Below are positions 58,529-64,000 of a DNA stretch of 64,000 nucleotides, piece after piece. Each line of letters begins with the position of its first letter. Position 1 is the stretch's first letter. Under the pieces are notes generated by a model, which saw only the letters and a program-made list of their open reading frames with translations, made no database searches and was not told the origin of the DNA. The translations under genes and the position numbers were made by a program. Source of the DNA: Candidatus Zhuqueibacterota bacterium (GTDB taxonomy: Bacteria; BS750m-G25); assembly GCA_016783505.1 (NCBI GenBank), contig JADHWK010000006.1, forward strand, positions 20,276 through 84,275, in the 5' to 3' direction.

Positions 58529-59113
58529 ATGAGAAGACATTGGTTTAAGGAAGATCAATATCCGTATTTCATCACTAACACCATTGTGGATTGGATAAAT
58601 GTGTTTTATTACAAAAACACTATAAATATCATTATTGACAGTTTTCATCATTTTCAAAGGGAAAGGGAAGTTGACTTTATTGCCTTTGGTATCATGCCCT
58701 CACATCTTCACTACATTCCTTTTCCTCGGAATCCTGACTATACTATTAGCCACATGCAGAGGGACTTCAAGAAGTTTACTTCAAAACGGATAGTGGAGTC
58801 TCTTCAAAATTCGGAATTAATTTTGTCACCATTTTTCCAGAGACTTTCGCCAAAATTGGAGGAAAGGGTGTCAATTCTTTTGACATTTGAGAGGGCAGGG
58901 AAGATCGCTAATCAGAATTTTAAAGTCTGGTTTTCCGATGACAAACCGGAGGTGATCCTGACGGAGCAATTTCTGCGTCAGAAGATCGAGTATATTCACA
59001 ATAACCCTGTACAAAAAGGAATTGTCATACATCCCTGGGAATATCCATATTCCAGTGCCAGAAATTATTTCCTGGATGATGAATCGTTTTTCAAGGTTCT
59101 GAAGGATTGGTGA
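58529..59113 (+). CDS. REP-associated tyrosine transposase, second type
   Basis: 194 residues: MRRHWFKEDQYPYFITNTIVDWINVF, HUH motif as IMPSHLHYIPF, HMQRDFKKFTSKRI, and the C-terminal QKIEYIHNNPVQKGIVIHPWEYPYSSARNYF. This differs from the RAYT at 12402 and belongs to the larger-core subgroup. It is flanked on both sides by a-b REP doublets, the normal arrangement of a resident RAYT with its hairpins. GGGGAAAAGG precedes the ATG. Confidence 0.88.
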   Translation: MRRHWFKEDQYPYFITNTIVDWINVFYYKNTINIIIDSFHHFQREREVDFIAFGIMPSHLHYIPFPRNPDYTISHMQRDFKKFTSKRIVESLQNSELILSPFFQRLSPKLEERVSILLTFERAGKIANQNFKVWFSDDKPEVILTEQFLRQKIEYIHNNPVQKGIVIHPWEYPYSSARNYFLDDESFFKVLKDW

Positions 59114-59122
59114 GTTGTTTAA

Positions 59123-59198
59123 GACACCGTCACAGACGGTGTCTAATCGAATAATGATACTGAAAAATACAGATCAAACAGGGTTTGTAACCCTGTTT
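59123..59198. repeat. REP doublet downstream of the second RAYT
   Basis: Type a GACACCGTCACAGACGGTGTC and type b AAACAGGGTTTGTAACCCTGTTT, the latter preceded by GATCA as in the upstream copy. The rest of the gap to 59376 shows no gene I can support; the 90-residue ORF on the track reads through the repeats. Confidence 0.85.
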
Positions 59199-59376
59199 GA
59201 AAAAAACCGATGTTTTGAATTTACGGGAAATAAAAACAACTTGCTTTTCGAAAAGAAAATTATTAACTTGCAAAGGATCTTTAACAGAGGTGTTATAGAA
59301 CAGAGTATCAAGAAATTTATACCTATGATGACCAGTATGATCGGATCGAATGGTTGGCGAATATCGAGCCATAATA

Positions 59377-62253
59377 ATGAGAACTGAAGCAAAAACTAAG
59401 ATTGCTTTTTTCGTCAACAAATTCAAAAACGACTATTCCTACTACAAGTCAGCCCGATATGACGAAGCCAAGACCAGGGCCGAGTTCATCGAGCCCTTCT
59501 GGGAAGTGCTGGGCTGGGATGTCCGAAATTTAAAAGGAGTGATCCACTCCCAGAGGGATGTCATCATTGAAGATAGAACCAAAGTAAGGAAATCGCTGAA
59601 GAGGCCCGACTACGGCTTCCGGATTGAAGGGAAGACCAAATTCTTCCTCGAAGCCAAAAAGCCCGCCATTGACTTGACCGACCCCGAGCCCGTGTTCCAG
59701 GCCAAGCGCTACGCCTGGTCCACCAACGAGGTCAACTTTGCCGTCCTTACCGATTTTGAGGAGTTCCGCCTCTTCGACTGCACCTCCAGGCCCCTCATCA
59801 ATAGTCCTGGCAGGGGTCTTATCAAAACGTTCGATTTGAAATACACCGATTACCTGGAAAAATTCGATTTGATCTGGGAAACCTTCTCCAAGGGGGCTGT
59901 CGCCGGGGGGAGTTTTGAAAGGTTACTTCCAAAGGACAGGCGATTTTTGAAAGAGCGGAAGTCGGTTGACAAGGCTTTTCTCGAGGACCTGAGCGGCTGG
60001 CGGGAGGCGTTGGCCAGGAACATCGCCATCCGCAACCGGCGGCTGTCGGTCTACGAGCTGAACGAAGCTGTCCAGCGGCTTCTGGACCGCCTCATCTTCA
60101 TCCGGGTGTGTGAGGATCGGAATATCGAGACCGAGGAGGTGCTGAGGGGGATTCTGAATAAATGGACGGCTGAAAAAGAGGCCCCCCTCTTCTGTTATCT
60201 GGTGGACAAGTTCCAAAAGTCCCTTAACCCCCAATACAACGGTCTCCTCTTTGACCACCATTTTCTGGAGGACCTGGAGATTGACAACCGGGTTTTGAAG
60301 GAGATCATCGAAAACCTATACTACCCCAAATCCCCCTACCAGTTCGATGTCCTGGGGGTGGAGCTTTTGGGCAGTATTTATGAGCGTTTTCTTGGCAAGA
60401 CCCTTAGGCTGACGCCCCAGCATCACGTCAAGGTTGAAGAGAAACCCGAGGTGCGGAAGGCGGGAGGGGTCTACTACACCCCGAAGTACATCGTTGACTA
60501 CATCGTGGACAATACGGTGGGGAAGTTGATTGAGGGCAAGACCCCTAAAGAAATCCGCAAGCTTAAGTTTCTGGACCCAGCCTGCGGCTCCGGTTCCTTT
60601 CTCCTGGGCGCCTTCCAAAAGCTCATAGACTACCACGTCGAATATTACAAAAACCATCCCCGACAGATCAAAAAGGGGTATCCCTATCCTGAATGCTATC
60701 AGCAGGATGGCAAGTGGAAGCTGTCCGTTCATAAGAAGGCGGAGATTCTGGTCAATAACATCTACGGGGTGGACATTGACCGGCAGGCCGTTGAAGTGAC
60801 CATCATGAGCCTTTACCTAAAGGTGCTGGAGGATGAGGCCTATTCCAGCCTGTTCAAGCAGGCCCTGCTCCCGGAGATGACGGGCAACATCAAGTGCGGC
60901 AATTCCCTCATCGGGACGGACGTCTTTTCCCAGGGAACCCTGTTCGATGAGGACGAGGAGCGACGCATCAACGCCTTCGACTGGGAGGATGGGATACACG
61001 GGTTCGGGGATATTATGGAAAAGGGAGGGTTTGACTGTGTGATCGGGAATCCGCCGTATGTTGTTCTTTCAAAAGAGGGATTTGATGAAAGGGTTATTAA
61101 ATATTTAGGACAACAATTTAAGGAAGTTACCTATCAACTTGATTCATACTTGCTATTTATGGTGCAAGCAGTCCGCCTTTCGAAAAGTCTGATTGGTTAT
61201 ATCGTGCCGAACGCCTACTTAGGCAACCTAAAAATAGTCGAATTTCGGAAGTGGTTGCTTCGAAACACTTCTATCAAACAGGTAGTGATGTTACCTCCGG
61301 ATGTTTTCGAGGGCGCTGTGGTCGACACGACAATTATAGTCTTTTCAACGAAAGTTAGTTCTATAAATGAGATCGAGGTCTTTAAATGTGTAAATGGAAT
61401 GACAAAACATCTATATTCCCTTCTGCAGAATGATTTTCTTCGCACGCCTGAAGCAAAAATCAATATCCATATCGAACCACGAATTCAGAAAATTATTGAT
61501 AAAATCCTTAAGCTAACAGAACCATTGCGCAGTTATCTTGAAATAAACCGAGGCGTCCATGCCTACAGGACGGATGGCTATGGCAAGTCCAAGTTTTCCA
61601 AAGGATTTCAAACTCAACGTGATTACGACGAAAGAAGTTATCATTCAAGCATAAAAAAAGACAAAACATATAAAATCGAAGTTAGGGGGAAGAACATTTT
61701 CCGTTATTATCACACAGACATGTGTGAGTACATAAGCTATGGCGATTGGTTAGCAGAGCCAAGAGATATTCGTTTCTTTAATCAACCACGTATATACGTT
61801 AGAAAGATTGTCGGGGAGACGCTTTACGCTGCTTTCAGTGATAGTGAAAACATTCCAGATCAGTCTGTGTATATTGGCATCTTGCGAGATACCACAACAC
61901 TCAGATTAGAGTTCTTTTTAGGAATCATCAACTCAAAGTTAATGGTGTTTTTATTCCGTTATATGAATAATGAATTTGATACTTTATTTCCTCAAATTAA
62001 AGTAACTGAGTTTAAACAGCTTCCAATCCGCACCATTGATTTTTCCAATCCCAAAGAGGTGAAGATGAACGATAAGCTGGTTTCTCTGGTGGATAGAATG
62101 TTGGATTTGAACAAACGGAAAAATGCCCTCAAGAGCGAAACCGAGCGCACCCGCCTGCAACGGCAGATTGATGCGACGGACAGGAAGATTGATGATCTTG
62201 TGTATCAATTATATGATTTGACAGAGAAAGATATTAAAATTATAAGAAATTAA
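59377..62253 (+). CDS. Type IIG restriction-modification enzyme (Eco57I-like)
   Basis: 958 residues from ATG 59377; ATG 59350 is possible. Residues about 30-110 are a PD-(D/E)xK nuclease domain (RPDYGFRIEGKTKFFLEAKKP). A helical linker follows, then an N6-adenine methyltransferase with motif I FLDPACGSGSF and motif IV VIGNPPYV, and a C-terminal target-recognition domain (about 680-930, TaqI-like) ending in a coiled coil. Nuclease and methylase in one chain is the type IIG plan. The C-terminal third is A/T-richer than the first two thirds, suggesting an exchanged specificity domain. It lies within the direct-repeat-bound island and is followed at 26 bp by a HEPN-motif gene. Confidence 0.88.
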   Translation: MRTEAKTKIAFFVNKFKNDYSYYKSARYDEAKTRAEFIEPFWEVLGWDVRNLKGVIHSQRDVIIEDRTKVRKSLKRPDYGFRIEGKTKFFLEAKKPAIDLTDPEPVFQAKRYAWSTNEVNFAVLTDFEEFRLFDCTSRPLINSPGRGLIKTFDLKYTDYLEKFDLIWETFSKGAVAGGSFERLLPKDRRFLKERKSVDKAFLEDLSGWREALARNIAIRNRRLSVYELNEAVQRLLDRLIFIRVCEDRNIETEEVLRGILNKWTAEKEAPLFCYLVDKFQKSLNPQYNGLLFDHHFLEDLEIDNRVLKEIIENLYYPKSPYQFDVLGVELLGSIYERFLGKTLRLTPQHHVKVEEKPEVRKAGGVYYTPKYIVDYIVDNTVGKLIEGKTPKEIRKLKFLDPACGSGSFLLGAFQKLIDYHVEYYKNHPRQIKKGYPYPECYQQDGKWKLSVHKKAEILVNNIYGVDIDRQAVEVTIMSLYLKVLEDEAYSSLFKQALLPEMTGNIKCGNSLIGTDVFSQGTLFDEDEERRINAFDWEDGIHGFGDIMEKGGFDCVIGNPPYVVLSKEGFDERVIKYLGQQFKEVTYQLDSYLLFMVQAVRLSKSLIGYIVPNAYLGNLKIVEFRKWLLRNTSIKQVVMLPPDVFEGAVVDTTIIVFSTKVSSINEIEVFKCVNGMTKHLYSLLQNDFLRTPEAKINIHIEPRIQKIIDKILKLTEPLRSYLEINRGVHAYRTDGYGKSKFSKGFQTQRDYDERSYHSSIKKDKTYKIEVRGKNIFRYYHTDMCEYISYGDWLAEPRDIRFFNQPRIYVRKIVGETLYAAFSDSENIPDQSVYIGILRDTTTLRLEFFLGIINSKLMVFLFRYMNNEFDTLFPQIKVTEFKQLPIRTIDFSNPKEVKMNDKLVSLVDRMLDLNKRKNALKSETERTRLQRQIDATDRKIDDLVYQLYDLTEKDIKIIRN

Positions 62254-62279
62254 AACCTAGCTAGTTAAGTAATATAACC

Positions 62280-63050
62280 ATGTTTGAAGACTACATAAAA
62301 GAACAAAGAGACCTTTTGGATTTTTTAAGGAATGAATATAGTAAATTTCCTGCTCTCCAGTTGCCAGATTTTAAGACAAATGGATCAAGGATTAAAAATA
62401 ATACTAACAAGTGGTGGGAAGAAATAAAGAATTGTGCTGAAGAAATTAGGTATTCTTTTGCATTTATGAATGCATATAATCAATTGTCAAAAAAATATCA
62501 CGAAAATTTAGAATCAAGTAATTTTGAGAGAGGCTACGAAATATTACTTTTTGAACAACCATTTTGGATTCGAAATCTTTTAGATAGATTATACTCTTTT
62601 AGAGAAAAAATAGCCCATTTAATTTTTTATCTATTTGACAAAAGACTAACGATAAAGAAGAAAAAAAATAATAGTAAATATGAGCGGCGCGATATAAGTT
62701 TTCATAATATTCAAGAATCTGTCAGTGTTGTGAAAAGTGGAATGGAATGGCTCAATTCAAATGATATAAATAAAGTAAAACAAATATTATCCGTATTAAA
62801 ATCTGAACAAATTGAAAATCTGCTTAGAATTCGTCATGCTTTTGTACACAGGTCTAAACCTGCAATTAATTCAACTAGTTCTGGAATTATAATAGAAAGT
62901 GGCGAATGGATAGATGATAATAAATTTTTGCTTAATATTGAAGAAGAAAGCGATATCAAGTATAATCATATTAAGGATGAAATATTAAAGATTTGGACCA
63001 TTATGAAAAAGGAAGTTAATGAGATTTCAAAATTAGATTTTTTCCAATAA
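62280..63050 (+). CDS. HEPN-motif protein next to the restriction gene
   Basis: 256 residues, very A/T-rich and mostly helical. The segment ENLLRIRHAFVHRSKP contains R-x4-H (RHAFVH), the catalytic motif of HEPN ribonucleases, within a long C-terminal helix bundle; the overall look is like Cthe_2314-type HEPN proteins. Such proteins are toxins or abortive-infection effectors. The gene has no clear ribosome-binding site and follows the restriction enzyme closely, so the two may be co-expressed. Family assignment is tentative. Confidence 0.55.
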   Translation: MFEDYIKEQRDLLDFLRNEYSKFPALQLPDFKTNGSRIKNNTNKWWEEIKNCAEEIRYSFAFMNAYNQLSKKYHENLESSNFERGYEILLFEQPFWIRNLLDRLYSFREKIAHLIFYLFDKRLTIKKKKNNSKYERRDISFHNIQESVSVVKSGMEWLNSNDINKVKQILSVLKSEQIENLLRIRHAFVHRSKPAINSTSSGIIIESGEWIDDNKFLLNIEEESDIKYNHIKDEILKIWTIMKKEVNEISKLDFFQ

Positions 63051-63063
63051 AAATATATATCAA

Positions 63064-63149
63064 TTTAGTATTTTCCCAAATTTGATATTTTATCAGAGTT
63101 TTGGGGTAATAAAGATTTTTAAAAGACACCGTTACAAACGGTGTCTGAT
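63064..63149 (+). repeat. Direct repeat, right copy, with type a REP hairpin
   Basis: TTTAGTATTTTCCCAAATTTGATATTTTATCAGAGTTTTGGGGTAATAAAGATTTTTAAAAGACACCGTTACAAACGGTGTCTGAT. Matches 58350-58443. The hairpin GACACCGTT-ACA-AACGGTGTC keeps its pairing by a compensatory change (C-G to T-A) relative to the other copies. Confidence 0.75.
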
Positions 63150-63184
63150 CATTGAATATAAGTAACTTTTAATTTAACACCTTA

Positions 63185-63643
63185 ATGATGAATCACAACA
63201 AAATGTTGCAAAATATGTTTTCCCTGATGGGAAATATTCTGGAGTTTCAGAAAGAGAGCCCCTTTAAGTTTCAGGCTTACAAAAGGGCGACTAAGGTTAT
63301 CAAGGGGCTGAGGGAGGATATCGCCGCTCTGGACCGGAGGGGAGAATTGGAGAAACTACCCAGCATCGGGCCCGCCATCGCTAAGAAGATTCATGAATTT
63401 CTGAACACAGGCATGATGAGCAAGTTTGAGGAGATTAAAGATTCAGTATCCGAAGACATGGTGGAACTTTTATCCCTTCCGGAACTGGACGGAAGGACCC
63501 TTTTTCTTCTCAATAAAAAGGCCCCGGTAAAGACCAAATCCGTCCTTAAAAAGTTATTGGATGAGGGGGTTTTTGATCATGTCCCCGGGGTAAAGCCCGA
63601 GAAGATCCAGAGGCTTAAGGATAGGAATAAATTCCTATCCTAA
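63185..63643 (+). CDS. Stand-alone PolX/Pol-beta N-terminal-like HhH protein
   Basis: 152 residues. MGNILEFQKESPFKFQAYKRATKVIKGLREDIAAL and LEKLPSIGPAIAKKIHEFLNTGMMSKFEEIKD are the 8-kDa N-terminal domain and first helix-hairpin-helix of family X DNA polymerases, which bind gapped or nicked DNA. The polymerase palm and PHP nuclease domains are absent; instead about 55 further residues continue in a second HhH-like stretch (FDHVPGVKPEKIQRL). It is thus a DNA-binding module on its own. Its last codons and stop lie in a perfect hairpin. Lies just outside the direct repeat. Confidence 0.7.
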   Translation: MMNHNKMLQNMFSLMGNILEFQKESPFKFQAYKRATKVIKGLREDIAALDRRGELEKLPSIGPAIAKKIHEFLNTGMMSKFEEIKDSVSEDMVELLSLPELDGRTLFLLNKKAPVKTKSVLKKLLDEGVFDHVPGVKPEKIQRLKDRNKFLS

Positions 63644-63672
63644 TCGAAAAAGAAATCCCGATAAATCGGGAT
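63618..63672. terminator. Hairpin over the stop codon plus a second hairpin
   Basis: AGGATAGGAAT-AA-ATTCCTATCCT (63618-63641) has a perfect 11-bp stem that covers the last codons and part of the TAA. ATCCCGAT-AA-ATCGGGAT (63655-63672) follows, then AATCCAATTTATTGGATT near 63690. No strong T-run, so termination is uncertain; they could stabilise the mRNA end. Confidence 0.5.
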
Positions 63673-63744
63673 GGATTTCCCCAAGATCCAATCCAATTTA
63701 TTGGATTTACAAATAACTCTTCGGATAGTAATTGATTGCTATCT

Positions 63745-64000
63745 ATGAATGAGAGACAAAAACGGGAAGTAGCTGCAACCCTTGATGCGACACCGGAACT
63801 ATTGCCTTTTATCCCCGAACTCCTGGCTGATCTATGGGCGTTGGGCGGCTCACCTGAGTTAGTAGTGGAGTTGCTTCGTCCCCTTGGTCTCCCATCAAGG
63901 TCAACTCGGGTGTTGGACTTGGGCTGCGGGAAAGGCGCAGTAGCAATCACTTTGGCTCGGGAATTTGGCTTCCAAGCCCTGGGGGTTGATTTCTTTGAGC
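63745..64000 (+). CDS. Class I SAM-dependent methyltransferase, cut by the window end
   Basis: The first 85 residues of an open frame from ATG 63745, not in the ORF track. MNERQKREVAATLDATPELLPFIPELLADLWALGGSPELVVELLRPLGL leads into VLDLGCGKGAVAITLAREFGFQALGVDFFE, the SAM-binding motif I of class I methyltransferases. The substrate cannot be told from this part. Start lacks a clear ribosome-binding site. Confidence 0.75.
   Translation, partial: MNERQKREVAATLDATPELLPFIPELLADLWALGGSPELVVELLRPLGLPSRSTRVLDLGCGKGAVAITLAREFGFQALGVDFFE

Noticed and set aside
59115-59387. 90-residue ORF between the second RAYT and the restriction gene
   Set aside because: It reads through two REP hairpins, and its sequence shows no recognisable domain or start signal.

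Overview
The window looks like a chromosomal segment of an uncultured, Gram-negative bacterium of the FCB (Fibrobacterota-Chlorobiota-Bacteroidota) superphylum or a neighbouring candidate phylum. The evidence is type IX-like C-terminal sorting domains (NYPNPFN... ending in GIYFYQIQAGEFxKVRK), a PorV-type barrel, a gingipain-family (C25) peptidase, a GWxTD protein, cohesin-domain secreted proteins, many signal peptides and outer-membrane barrels, and a standard genetic code. I cannot name the phylum from sequence alone. Most genes have a G/C-rich, GGG-heavy style; two stretches (about 19.3-23.0 kb and 62.3-63.1 kb) are clearly A/T-rich and look acquired.

Layout. 0-6 kb: YhhQ-type transporter, UbiA-like prenyl-phosphate phosphoribosyltransferase, DUF362 protein, two outer-membrane barrels and a CxxCH lipoprotein. 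6-11 kb: two multi-domain GAF/PAS signalling proteins; the second is a histidine kinase whose periplasmic CxxCH sensor half is broken by in-frame stops, followed by a broken MNT nucleotidyltransferase. 11-18 kb: YhaM-like nuclease, a RAYT transposase, mazG, two cohesin-domain secreted proteins, a PorV-like protein, a DUF3098 protein. 18-23.3 kb: tRNA-Val, an intact tRNA-Asp with three degenerate copies, a GIY-YIG nuclease wedged between tRNA-Asp copies, an IS remnant, and an A/T-rich four-gene cassette (RHH-cytidylyltransferase, second cytidylyltransferase, OPA-type transporter, porin). 23.3-35.4 kb: NhaC antiporter, a GH2-like membrane pseudoenzyme, Smc, a GWxTD protein, a TPR protein split by a frameshift. 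35.4-43.5 kb: three secreted proteins with near-identical sorting-domain 3' ends (C25 peptidase, LVIVD-repeat protein, beta-helix protein). 43.7-58.3 kb: broken radical SAM gene, FAD oxidoreductase, MoxR/DUF58 pair with an inserted DUF433 gene, barrel-SppA fusion, phytol kinase-DUF92 fusion, M1 peptidase lipoprotein, OPT transporter. 58.3-63.2 kb: a second RAYT, REP hairpins, a type IIG restriction-modification enzyme and a HEPN-motif protein, enclosed by a roughly 90-bp direct repeat. The end holds a stand-alone PolX N-terminal-like domain and the start of a methyltransferase.

How it fits together. The dominant theme is the envelope: PorV-like barrels, sorting-domain cargo, barrels and proteases. 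Prenyl metabolism recurs (UbiA-like enzyme, geranylgeranyl-reductase-like oxidoreductase, prenol kinase fusion), though linkage is only suggestive. Intergenic DNA is unusually rich in hairpins: two short-stem REP families linked to RAYT genes, a dispersed 80-140-bp imperfect palindrome present four times, and several one-off palindromes built from repeated short words. Promoters are very regular (TTGAYW, 16-17 nt, TAWATT/TATNNT). Four genes carry in-frame stops and one a probable frameshift, so either decay or assembly error is unusually frequent. The best candidates for something new are the RAYT/restriction/HEPN island, the GIY-YIG-tRNA-Asp arrangement, and the RHH-cytidylyltransferase cassette with its palindrome at the transcription start.
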